Assembly (NCBI GenBank): GCA_949358305.1 | Contig: OX442314.1 | Coordinates: 5,955,087 to 6,019,086 of the forward strand | Source: Strigamia acuminata | Taxonomy: Eukaryota > Arthropoda > Chilopoda > Geophilomorpha > Linotaeniidae | DNA: 64,000 bases | Reading direction: 5' to 3' | Shown: piece after piece, positions 40,717 to 50,549 of the stretch | Layout: each line of letters opens with the position of its first letter | Numbering within the stretch: the first letter of the stretch is position 1 | Notes under the pieces: generated by a model | Told to the model about the DNA's origin: nothing | Database searches by the model: none | Seen by the model: the letters and a program-made list of their open reading frames with translations, nothing else | Translations under genes and position numbers: made by a program

Positions 40717-43700
40717 TTAACCCAACTTGACTTGTTTTAAACAATTTATGAGTTGTACAAAATCGGTCACGTATTTTGTGTTCGGCTTGGGTCTACGTTT
40801 AGACTGTCGAACGGGAGATGGAAATCTTTTCCTCTTTTTAGACGGATTTTGAGGAGTTTCGTCCTCTTTAGAAGAAATCTGAGAAGTTTCCTCCTCTTTC
40901 TCTTCAACTAAATCCTCTGTTTCCATGGATACAGGCTCATTTATTAGTTCTGGAGAATTAATAACTTGATCCGCCATCCAATCTGGAGTCGGGTGTGACT
41001 CGTTGGTGCCGACTTTCTGATCTAATGTCCATTCCTCAATCGGGTAACTTGGGATATAAGGCATTAAATCCTGTATGTTGATCGCTTTTGCTTTCGTGTT
41101 ATCAGAAAGCTTACGTAGTGTGTAGGAACCTCCGCCGAGAACAGCCGTAATTTCCCAAGGTCCATCACGTTTCTCCGCGAATCCTGCCGAAATCCCTTTA
41201 TCTTTATTCGATAAAATATGTGTGGCTTTCCACACGAGATCTCCTTTGGCAAATTGACAAATATAATATTTGTCCTTATGTAGTCGATCATGCTTCTCGT
41301 AATTCGATTGAATTTTTCGATGCATTTCGCTGTGGGCACGTCTAATTACGTCTAAAATACTATAGACATAAGCTTCGGGATTTTCTTTGTCGAATTTGAT
41401 GGCGTGTTTAGTAATACGCGGGTCAAATGGCAAAGGAACGATTCTTCCCGTATTAAGAATCATCGGAGAACAATTTGTTGCCTCGGACTTAGCGGTGCGC
41501 ATCGCAAAGGCAAAAGAATTTAAATATTTTGGCCAGTGGGAGTGAATGTCCGAGTATAAAGCTAACATCATTTTTAAAGTCCTGTTTGCTCGCTCTGTAA
41601 TATTAGCGGCAGCGTGATATGGGCTAATGTGAGCAATATCTACGTGATTTTTTCGACAAAAATCATTAAATATTGTCGACACGAATTGTTTGCCGTTGTC
41701 GGAGATTATCTTTTTTGGATATCCCCAACGGTGGAAAACTTCGCTCATCTTATTAACGATACATTCACTTGATGCCGTCGCTAGTGGGAAGACTTCAATC
41801 CATTTTGTACAATTATCAATGATTACTAAAATCCATTTTAATTGTGAACGACCGGCTGGTTTTGGTCCCATCAGGTCAATGCTTATTGTCTCCCACGGGT
41901 TGGTCATGTTGTGGGGTGTATAGCTTGCCCGATGTTTTTGGTGTTGACTAGGTTTGTATTGCTGGCAATGAGTGCAACTGCGAACGTAGTTTCGAGTGTC
42001 TTTGCTCATTCTGGGCCAGAAATACATCTTCTTCGCTCTATCCAGGGTTTTGCTCATGCCGGCATGTCCCGTAAGTGGGTGGCCATGGCATGCGAATAAT
42101 GCACGTCTCACAAGAGAGCGTGGGATTACTGCCTTAAACCCGTTGCCGGAGTCGTTTAACTCTTCCTCATCGGTCGGAGCAAAATAAATTAGCATAACAC
42201 CTTTATTTTCTTCCGGTTCGTCGAGAGTGTAGCCACGAATCGCATTTAACCAATGTTTATCCGTGATACGATTTTTTAATTTTTCGTTTCCTTTTAGGTA
42301 AACAAGGATTTTACTACATGCTGGATCTTTAAGCTGCGCTTCGATAATTTCATCTCGCGTCGGCGGAACTACTTTTAGGATATCTGTTAGCGCAGTGTGT
42401 ACATTTTCGTGATTACAATTGTGGACATCTATATGTCTGCAATTTTCTCTCGTACATCCTTCTTCCTCCCCCTTTTCTCCAGAATCATGAAATCTAACTG
42501 GATTATATGATTCTGAGAAAAAATCTAAACTAAGGCCAACATTTGTAAGAAAATGTTTGCGCTCAGTTTCCGTCACTTGTAAAGATGCACACCTGTTTCC
42601 ATTCCAAGTTGGATAGAAATGTGTGATTTCCTCTGGTTCGATATAATCATAATCCGGAGTGTCTAGTGCAGACAGTGGAGTGCGTGATAATGCGTCCGCT
42701 ACTTGGTTCATTGCGCCACGTCTAAAAATAATTTTAAACGCGCCACATTGTATTTTTACGGCCCAACGACCAAACCTTCCGGATGGTTCCGGCGTACTCA
42801 TCAACCAGCTAAGGGCCTTAGCATCGGACTCGAGAGTGAAGGTCGTGTATTCTATATACGGGCGAAATCTCTCGATTGCCCATACAACGGCCAAACACTC
42901 CAATTCCGGCGTAGAATACCTTACTTCGGCCCCGTGTAACACTCGACTGGCGTACGCGACTGCTTTCGGGACCATTATTAATTTCTGTTTCTTTTCACAG
43001 AATAATTCGACATCTTGGCAGAGTACTGCACCCAAGCCTGAATGAGAAGCATCTGTCAAAATGACAAAAGGTTTATTCATATCTGGCATGTGGAGAAGGG
43101 CTTGGTCCTTGTCACACAAAATATCTTTGATAGTTTCGAATGCAGTTGTTTGTGGATCATCCCACACAAACTTTGCTTGATCATGCATAATATTGGTCAA
43201 TGGACGAGCAATATTGGCGATGTTAGGAATAAATTTTCGGAAAAAATTCGCCAGTCCTACAAATCTCTGAATGTCTTTAGAACAAGTCGGTTTGGGAAAA
43301 TTCCTTACAGCCGAGACTTTGTCAGGGTCTGGAAGAAGAGATCCCTCGGAAATTAAATGGCCTAAAAATCGTAATGATGTTCGACCAAATTTTGACTTAT
43401 CTTTATTGATAGTTAGATTTGCGGCATCTAACTTCTCAAGTACGTCTTTAATATGCGATAAATGATTTTCCCATGTGTCAGAAAAAATAATTATATCGTC
43501 TAAGTAGACCAGAGCATGTTTATATAAAGAGTCACCCAATACAGTAGTCATGAGGTGTTGAAAAGAGCTGGGTGCATTACAAAGACCAAATGGCAATCTT
43601 TTGAATTGAAATTTGCCTTTTGGGGTGTAAAAAGCAGTTTTACTCTTGTCCTCTTCCTCCATTTCCATCTGATAATAACCTTTAGTCAAATCAATGGACG

Positions 43701-44292
43701 TAAAGTACTTGGCCTGATTAGTATGATGAATTAATAGGTCAATACTTGGCATTTGAATTGCATCAACTTCTGTGATTGCATTCAACCAGCGGTAGTCGAT
43801 ACATAATCGATACTTCCCGCCGGGTTTAGCCACTATGACGGGGTGACTTATATAGGGGCCAGTGGCAGGTTCGATTAACCCATCGGCCTCCAATTCCTCG
43901 ACCAATTCCGTCATAATGGCCTTCTTGGCCGGATTGTACATTCTATATGGCTGGTGTTTCCAAGTAGCACCAGGTTTAAACTTGATGCTGTGCTTGGCAA
44001 CCTTCGTGCAGCCCAATTGATCTCGAAATACGTTTTTTGCTTCCAAAAGAACGTTTACGAGTAACTGTTTTTCTTCCGCCGAGCTGTTGCAGCCTTCGAC
44101 GAGTTTTTCTGCCCAGTCAGGTGAAGTGGGAGTTCCTTCACCTTGGAGACCTAAAGTCCTAATGTTTGCTAAGCAACAGTTAAGTTCAGTGGTCTCGTAT
44201 GGTGCTGTCCATCCGGGCATGTCATCACAGGTGAACACAGCCCGTCGGGGATTAGGGTTTATCCCCGTTCTACGCATAAAATTGTGACCCAA
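40717..44292 (-). CDS. pol: E3 Pol, lacking the protease (1191 aa open frame)
   Basis: The frame begins just downstream of a deletion, at the LGHNFMRR block that in E1 follows the protease. RT (YLDDIIIFSD), RNase H (TDASHSGLGAV), the integrase HHCC domain (HGHPLTGHAG, CTHCQQYKP), D-D-E residues (SIDLMGP, ISDNGKQF, ITERANRT) and the GPWEITAVLGGGSY module are all present. The C-terminal tail is shorter than in E1. No DTGA motif remains. The enzyme part looks intact, but maturation would need protease from another element. Confidence 0.95.
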   Translation of the reverse strand: MGHNFMRRTGINPNPRRAVFTCDDMPGWTAPYETTELNCCLANIRTLGLQGEGTPTSPDWAEKLVEGCNSSAEEKQLLVNVLLEAKNVFRDQLGCTKVAKHSIKFKPGATWKHQPYRMYNPAKKAIMTELVEELEADGLIEPATGPYISHPVIVAKPGGKYRLCIDYRWLNAITEVDAIQMPSIDLLIHHTNQAKYFTSIDLTKGYYQMEMEEEDKSKTAFYTPKGKFQFKRLPFGLCNAPSSFQHLMTTVLGDSLYKHALVYLDDIIIFSDTWENHLSHIKDVLEKLDAANLTINKDKSKFGRTSLRFLGHLISEGSLLPDPDKVSAVRNFPKPTCSKDIQRFVGLANFFRKFIPNIANIARPLTNIMHDQAKFVWDDPQTTAFETIKDILCDKDQALLHMPDMNKPFVILTDASHSGLGAVLCQDVELFCEKKQKLIMVPKAVAYASRVLHGAEVRYSTPELECLAVVWAIERFRPYIEYTTFTLESDAKALSWLMSTPEPSGRFGRWAVKIQCGAFKIIFRRGAMNQVADALSRTPLSALDTPDYDYIEPEEITHFYPTWNGNRCASLQVTETERKHFLTNVGLSLDFFSESYNPVRFHDSGEKGEEEGCTRENCRHIDVHNCNHENVHTALTDILKVVPPTRDEIIEAQLKDPACSKILVYLKGNEKLKNRITDKHWLNAIRGYTLDEPEENKGVMLIYFAPTDEEELNDSGNGFKAVIPRSLVRRALFACHGHPLTGHAGMSKTLDRAKKMYFWPRMSKDTRNYVRSCTHCQQYKPSQHQKHRASYTPHNMTNPWETISIDLMGPKPAGRSQLKWILVIIDNCTKWIEVFPLATASSECIVNKMSEVFHRWGYPKKIISDNGKQFVSTIFNDFCRKNHVDIAHISPYHAAANITERANRTLKMMLALYSDIHSHWPKYLNSFAFAMRTAKSEATNCSPMILNTGRIVPLPFDPRITKHAIKFDKENPEAYVYSILDVIRRAHSEMHRKIQSNYEKHDRLHKDKYYICQFAKGDLVWKATHILSNKDKGISAGFAEKRDGPWEITAVLGGGSYTLRKLSDNTKAKAINIQDLMPYIPSYPIEEWTLDQKVGTNESHPTPDWMADQVINSPELINEPVSMETEDLVEEKEEETSQISSKEDETPQNPSKKRKRFPSPVRQSKRRPKPNTKYVTDFVQLINCLKQVKLG

Positions 44293-45799
44293 AATTAACC
44301 CACATACATTCTTGTGTACATAACGCCGTGAAACTTTCTTGAGTTAAATTGTCGAATAATTGTGCACGTCCAGTTTTATCACCTGGCGGCACTTCACCTT
44401 GTTCTTGCGTATAACGCAGAAGAAAACTATAAAGTGATTCGTCGGCTCGTTGTTTTACATTAAGAAGTCGCCTTTCTCTTGTAAGTGGAACGAGGTCGAA
44501 ACAATCGAGAAAAGAGGCTTCGAAAGTTCGCCAACTGTTAAAAGTATGGCGTTGCTTATGGAACCAACGTTGTGCATGGCCTAATAGTCGTCCAGGTACA
44601 GCAGTGTGTACCATGTCGTCTAAAGGAATGCCTTTCCCGAGTGCGACAGCTTTGACGATTTCAAGGAATCGCGCAACCTCTGTCTGTTTCCCGTCAAAAA
44701 TAGGAATCTCGATTCCTTTTCCAAAATTCTGACTGGGATTACTCGGGCTTCGGATTTGACCTACTAAACCCTGAATAATTTGTTTTACATTTTCGTCTGA
44801 CAAATTAGAAGCAGCGTTCGAGTTGGGTGTAGACCGACTTTCTTGGTCTCGGGGTGGCGGATTTGGTTCTCCTCGAAAATTTTGCTGTCTATCAGGTGGC
44901 AGTGGAGAACGCGAATTATTTCGTTGGTGGAAATTATTGTTATAATTTCCCCCTCCACCAGCGTGAGATTCGTCACTACTCGAGTTAGGATCGGAGTCAC
45001 GAGGATCACCAGGAGCTCCGGGAAATCGTTGATTTCTCGGCGGAGCTCGTCCACCTTGAGAGCGGGAATTTCTATAATTCCTAAAATCTCCATCAGATTG
45101 GGCGTGAGATTGAAAATTTTGATAATTTTCATTTCTCCCCCTTGGTTGGACCGACAGATTAGTTCGAGGCTGTGGAACTCTGAAAGAATCATTCAAATTC
45201 CCAGTGGGAGCGGGTAAATTATTATTTACTGCCGTCGCACTTGGCAAATTTCGGGAAATTGGCGCAGAAATATTTCCTTGTCCGGAATTTCCCATTCTTT
45301 CGGCCGAATTCGATCGCCAAGAACTAGCTGGTAACTGAATCGAAGGTTGAACAGATAGTGAAGAATTTAACTGCCCATTGTCGTCACGAGCAACATTCAT
45401 TCGCCATCCAGGTAATTGCTGGTAGCGATATGTGGCCGGTGAACGAGGGCCAGTTCGATCTACAGAAACACTTCGTTCGTTGGTTACAACTACATCGGGA
45501 GTAATTACACGATTTCTCTCGTGATGATTATTCGCCGTGTATTGTTGAGCTTCACACAAAGAGGAAAACTGCGTCACTTCCAATTGGTAATGGCGACAAT
45601 AAACTTCTAAATCATGCGGGACTGATAGTGGATCCGTTCGAGAACTACCCGGGTTGGAAACGTCTCTAGGAACATTTTCTTCCCCCTGGCTTTCTAAATC
45701 AGACTCCACAATTCCTCTTGGTGTTTCACACATACCACCACGTCGTCGTGCTCCACGATTTCCTCGTGTTCCACGAACTCTTACAGGTCTACGGGCCAT
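44270..45799 (-). CDS. gag: E3 Gag, truncated before the zinc knuckle (about 509 aa)
   Basis: Start chosen at ATG 45799; the open frame extends slightly upstream without ATG. The N-terminus is Arg-rich. A VYCRHYQLE...EAQQY motif follows (also found three times in E0), then an Asn/Arg/Pro-rich middle and a capsid-like region (HAQRWFHKQRHTFNSW, residues about 410-425). The protein should have continued to a CCHC knuckle, but a deletion joins it in the wrong frame to pol, so the last about 11 residues are out-of-frame pol sequence ending at 44270. It overlaps the pol frame by 23 nt. Confidence 0.85.
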   Translation of the reverse strand: MARRPVRVRGTRGNRGARRRGGMCETPRGIVESDLESQGEENVPRDVSNPGSSRTDPLSVPHDLEVYCRHYQLEVTQFSSLCEAQQYTANNHHERNRVITPDVVVTNERSVSVDRTGPRSPATYRYQQLPGWRMNVARDDNGQLNSSLSVQPSIQLPASSWRSNSAERMGNSGQGNISAPISRNLPSATAVNNNLPAPTGNLNDSFRVPQPRTNLSVQPRGRNENYQNFQSHAQSDGDFRNYRNSRSQGGRAPPRNQRFPGAPGDPRDSDPNSSSDESHAGGGGNYNNNFHQRNNSRSPLPPDRQQNFRGEPNPPPRDQESRSTPNSNAASNLSDENVKQIIQGLVGQIRSPSNPSQNFGKGIEIPIFDGKQTEVARFLEIVKAVALGKGIPLDDMVHTAVPGRLLGHAQRWFHKQRHTFNSWRTFEASFLDCFDLVPLTRERRLLNVKQRADESLYSFLLRYTQEQGEVPPGDKTGRAQLFDNLTQESFTALCTQECMWVNFGSQFYA

Positions 45800-45808
45800 A
45801 ATACTCAA

Positions 45809-46694
45809 AGAAATACACGTACAAAAAGAAAAAATAAAATTTAACTGAACTAGCGTAAATGTAACACGCTTAATATTAAACTAAGAAATAATTTGAAAAA
45901 ATACAACCTTAGCTGCTGAAACTGAAGTGGCTTCGGGAAAGGACTGTCCTGTTGCGTGGTCAAGAATGGTCCAAACGGGCACTGGTCACAAAGGCACAAC
46001 TGGATGGTCGCACTGTCGAGAAGCAAGTGTGGCTGAATATTGGTTGTCAAACTAGCTTCCGGAAAATCTCCTTTGTCAAGACAGTCTGCTGTGATTGGCG
46101 ATGTTGAAAAATTCCTGATAATTTCTAACCCGAAATTCTCAACAATCCCACATCTGGATGACCTACTCCGAGCTGCATCGTGAGTGGCTCTCTTTGTCAC
46201 ATTCTTTGCCTTGTCAAGGATTAAGAATAATAATCCAGAACGTTGAACAGAACAATAGAAACTTGGTCAAGTTTTTTTAACCAGTAAAATAAAATATTTT
46301 AACTTTTTATTTTTCAGTCAGCAAACTAAAAAATATTTTTATTAATATATTTTTTCAGCAGAATTTCTAGTCAAATTCGTTTTTTGATTGAAATTCAAGG
46401 TTTCGAAATTTTCCAGAATATAGCCGAATATTCTGGGAAACTCAATAAAACCAAAATAGATTTTTTTGTAGGAAATTCGGAATTATAATGAGTTTTCAAA
46501 ATAATCCAAAAATTGGAATTCAGATATTTCCAAAAGATAATGAGAATTTTTTGAAAACAAATGAATATTTCACAGTAAATTTATAGAGAAAAAATCGGAA
46601 ATTTTCTAATTATAATATCTACATAAAATAATCAAAAAATTCATTTTTCAATTTTACACTTGATCACAGAGTTCACTTCAATAAAATGCAACCT
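45809..46694 (-). other. E3 leader
   Basis: AT-rich leader. A 116-codon frame at 45850-46200 shows no recognisable domain and is not called a gene. Confidence 0.45.
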
Positions 46695-46712
46695 ATCTCG
46701 GTGGGACCTCCA
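46695..46712 (-). other. E3 primer binding site (tRNA-Gln-like)
   Basis: The minus strand reads TGGAGGTCCCACCGAGAT, identical to the E0 PBS, 2 nt from the LTR. Confidence 0.75.
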
Positions 46713-46714
46713 CG

Positions 46715-48304
46715 TGTGACGATTACCTTCTGGAGATAGCAATTGCTAAACTAAAGTGTGAACTATCTGTGTGAAAGTGTAAAATATGCAAACCTGATGT
46801 TTTCTCAAAACATATAACATTTATTCCGGTTTGAACCTTATATAAATACTATGCCTACAAGTGGCTAAAATGACGATAAGTTAAACTATACAGTTATTTG
46901 GCAAAAGCCCTGAAATAATATCATTTGAAGGCTTCAGTCATGCAATAAGAATTTGTAACGGTCTTATTGCTGTGACGTAAAAGATGTCATCTATGAATGG
47001 CTTTGGCTTCTAAATGGTCCGGGGTTGGTTCTAAAAGGCGTGTAAATGGTTAGGCTGGGTGGGTTATATCCGAGAGGTGCGGTTGACTTTTCTGTATCGT
47101 CACACACATCGCATCGCAGATAATTGTTGAAATCATTAATTACCGCAAGATGTAACAATGTGAGAATAAATAGTCATATTAATTCTATGGAATTAATCAT
47201 GATATTTTAGAGTCACAAACTTAACTTAAACTGTGAAAATAAGTAGAATATATTAAAATAGCGCCGAGCTATTTTTTGCCCCGAGTGCAATCAACATCTA
47301 AGTTAGACTTAAATGTTCCGTCAAACCAATAACGAATTGAATCGAAATATCTCGCAGGAAAGGTTATCCATCGCCGGGAAATTACTCCACTCGGTTCTGG
47401 CTGGCGGGAGAGTAACCGGGAAATTACTCCGCGTCGATTACTCTGATAATGCGTCTGTGAAATATAAATACTCCACTCTAGATTCTACATTACCAATGCG
47501 TCTGTGAATTTTACTCCACTCTAGATTCTACATTCTACAACGGAATGTTGGCATGAAGCTGGAGGGAGTGCGTCTGTGGGTTGTACCCCACTCTAGATAC
47601 TACACTTAAATGTGTCTGTGAATTACTCACTCTAGTTACGACATTTCTACAACGGAATGTTGGCATGAAGAGGCGGGAATGTGTGTCTGTGAGTCTTCTA
47701 CCCACTCTAGATACTTACACTAAATACAAAGTATTTCTACAACGGATTGTCGGAACGCAGAGAAGTATAATATGTGCTCAAGTAATATCAGTATCAAACA
47801 AAAACAGAACAAGAGCGAGCTATATCCGTTTTGCAGGGGGATATATACTCGGTGAGGAGAATAGCTGTTCAGTGATCCAATGGGATCACTGGGCAGTCAA
47901 ATCCATCCAATCCTAGATCACAGGAAGTGGATACTCAGGACATAGTCTTCTACTAGGTCCACTACAGGAACTGGATACGCAGGACACACTTTGGATTAAG
48001 TCCCTTTGACTATAATCCGAAAGGAGTCCAACTCACAGTGGGTGATGAAGGGTGACTTCACCAGGTGTAAAGTTTGCACATAATTCAATAGAATTATGTG
48101 ACAAATAAATCAACTAGTTTTTAAACATCCAAAAGTATTTAAAAGTGTCTAAAGTTGCAGTGGAATAAAATATAAATAGTAATTTATATTTTATTCACTC
48201 AAAAATTGTCGAAATTTGAATTTACCGCTAAAACGCATCAGCGCCATCTATTGGTGAAATAATCGTCCTATACTAACAAAGTGTATGACAGTGTAACCGT
48301 CACA
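46715..48304 (-). repeat. E3 5' LTR (1590 bp)
   Basis: Uninterrupted copy, TGTGACG to CGTCACA. It contains a short degenerate repeat series (CACTCTAGATxCTACA with CAACGGAATGTTGGCATGAAG words, about 47470-47760). Confidence 0.95.
48239..48256 (-). promoter_or_regulatory. CTCF-like motif in E3 5' LTR
   Basis: The minus strand reads CACCAATAGATGGCGCTG near the U3 start. In the other E3 LTR the Tc1-like element is inserted at the TA inside this motif. Confidence 0.45.
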
Positions 48305-48581
48305 AGTCAAATATAGGGCCCCTCGTAAGTTGCGAGGTTTCACAATTCCGAATATGGGTCCTTTCCATGTATGGTTATCCAATGAGGGTCCCATTCATGT
48401 ATGGTTTTCCAGAGATGATCTAAAGCGAAAGTTTGGGTCGTCACGGTCATTTACACTGCCAAGTGAGTACACTACATGTAACTGTCCAAAGCATCGAAAG
48501 AGATCATTAAGGCAGACTGAGAGATCTCGGAAATTAGCTCTTAAGCGCGCTCAATATTTTACAAGGAATCATGTTGACTAA

Positions 48582-49158
48582 ACATGATAAGACACACAAA
48601 GATTTCCCGATTATAGTGTAAAAAGAAAAATCCTTTTCTATGAATCATGATCTCTTTTCTAGAGAAAAGGGGGACAAAATATAAAGTTAAAATTAACAAA
48701 TCTCGAAAAGTAATGCTACATTATTAAAAGACAACTAGTTTAATTAAATTAGTCAATTGTACAAAGAATACCAAGTGACTCCGGTCATGACAATTAAAGG
48801 GGACAATTATGATTTCTAATTGTCAAAACTTATCATCTAGAACTATTATTTATAGCGATACATCTGACTAGGCATATGAAATAAATATTTTTGTGATAAC
48901 ACAAATGATGATGTTATGTATGACGAAGGTTTCTTCAAAAGAAAACTTAGAAATAAATTCTCAACTTGAATTTGTGCTATTGGAAAAGATTATTTCGGCA
49001 GAAATCCAGAACTTAGATAATTTAAAGTTAGTTTATGTAAACTCAAATTCGAAATTGGAAGTCACAGTATCTCCAAGATACATCAGGTCCGAAAATAGCA
49101 TTTATGCTAATTAGGAGAATAACGAAAATTCTATAAAATTTTATATAATTGTGTTATT
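48582..49158 (+). other. E0 3' noncoding region
   Basis: AT-rich, no gene supported. It holds an extra polypurine-like tract GAGAAAAGGGGGACA (about 48661-48675) and TTAAAGGGGACAA near 48794. Confidence 0.45.
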
Positions 49159-49168
49159 AAGGGGGATG
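49159..49168 (+). other. E0 polypurine tract
   Basis: AAGGGGGATG lies directly before the 3' LTR. Confidence 0.7.
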
Positions 49169-50549
49169 TGTGACGGTTTACAATGGCTATAAATGCCTAT
49201 TTTCTTAGAAAGAAGCGCTGTTGCGCCATTATCATGATATCTCGAAGATATTCTGTGTAAAACTGGTATAATTCCTAAATAAAGATATTTGGGATGTTTC
49301 AAATACAAAGATGTTCGTTTATTATTAATGAACACTCATTTCTACATGATATAAATATATCACGGCCGAATTACGAAGAGTCGTCTGCTAAAACCCGCAT
49401 TTGTCAATGCTCCATATTGCCACTAGATGGCGCGATCGCAATTAGCGGTAAATTCGAATACGAACTTGAAAACCTCATGATTAAATATAAACGTATATTT
49501 AATCAAGTGAATAAATTGTGTTAAATATTAATATAAATATATATTAAATATCTGACATTGTTAAATACAATGTAACTTCCATTTCTGCGGGACAGAATGT
49601 TTAGCGATCAATCAGTCAACCGATCAATCTGATTGGTGGAACCCATTTCCGGTCCTGGGTATCCAGTTCCGGTTGTAACAAGGATTAGCATAATTTGCAT
49701 AAATGCTCCTCCGTATCCACTTCCGGTGATACGGGATTGGAGGAATTCATGGAACCAATGTTCCAATTGGATAGTTGGATTAATCCTTAATCCAGTCAGG
49801 TTATATAAACCCAAACAACCAGCCATTCCGCAGCTCTGTTTGATTATTTCTGTTTGGTATTGTTACTTATGAAATATGATTCGTTGTTCACGTAAAAAAC
49901 CTTTTGGTTCTTTGTTGATTTATTCGCAAAGAACCGTTGCATGATTCTACAGAATCATGCCACCGCCGGCAATTGAAGTCGAAGTGCTGGGATTATTATG
50001 TTGCATAAATGTTACAGTCTACGGTTGCGACGCCGAAGGAGAACCCGCCGTTGTGCAATTCAGTATCCTCCGGACAGGACCAAGTTGTCTTTTTCGGTAT
50101 GAACGTATTCCGTTACCACGAGTAGCATCGGTATTGTTGAGAATTGGTTCCTTCACCTGATGGTGCCAAAGCAGTCTGTTTTACAGTAACCACGAGTAGC
50201 ACCAAGTGTTTGGCAAGCTGATTCTCATGGTATTCGATGCCAAAGCAGTCGGTCTATTATTAGTACCGCGAGAGATTAAACTGCTGTGCGGAGCCGCGAG
50301 CTATCGACCCCTGTGTACGTGGTACCGTCAACCACTCGATGGACGACCGTGCTGCGACGCCGGGGACGCTTGATACCGTTCTGCATGGCAAGGCGTATAT
50401 TCTAATCGATGGCAATTGTGTGTTACGACGGGAAGATTAATCTTTATCTTTATTTATAACAGTGAAATCTAACTTGGGAACAAGTTAGTCAAAATCAAGT
50501 CAAGTAACTCGAATTACTTATATATTGTATTCAATATAATTATTAAGTT

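Larger units (their letters stand above)
37375..48304 (-). mobile_element. E3: Ty3/gypsy-type retrotransposon, internally deleted (10.9 kb with Tc1 insert)
   Basis: E3 is inserted in the E0 ORF on the minus strand with target duplication AGTC (37371-37374 and 48305-48308). LTRs are 1590 bp once the Tc1-like insert is removed from the left copy. It has a tRNA-Gln-like PBS, a leader, gag and pol, but no ORF3: only about 190 bp separate pol from the 3' LTR. The zinc knuckle and protease have been deleted. Three LTR differences were noticed. Confidence 0.95.
36083..48581 (+). pseudogene. E0 ORF: Gag-motif repeat protein, split by E3 and one frameshift
   Basis: The ORF starts at ATG 36083. A one-base indel near 36229-36238 shifts the frame, and the frame then runs open to 37374, where E3 is inserted. 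It resumes in frame at 48309 and stops at 48581 (about 520 codons in total). A motif of the type YC-x2-x-x-L...EA..Y occurs three times (about 36161-36280, 36511-36609, 37033-37135). It also appears once near the N-terminus of E3 Gag (VYCRHYQLE ... EAQQY) and more weakly in E1 Gag. The C-terminus has a tandem GPFHVW/GPIHVW and a small CNCPKH cysteine cluster, with a basic end. No capsid domain, zinc knuckle, protease or RT was seen. The role is unknown; assembling with relatives' Gag is an inference. Confidence 0.75.
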
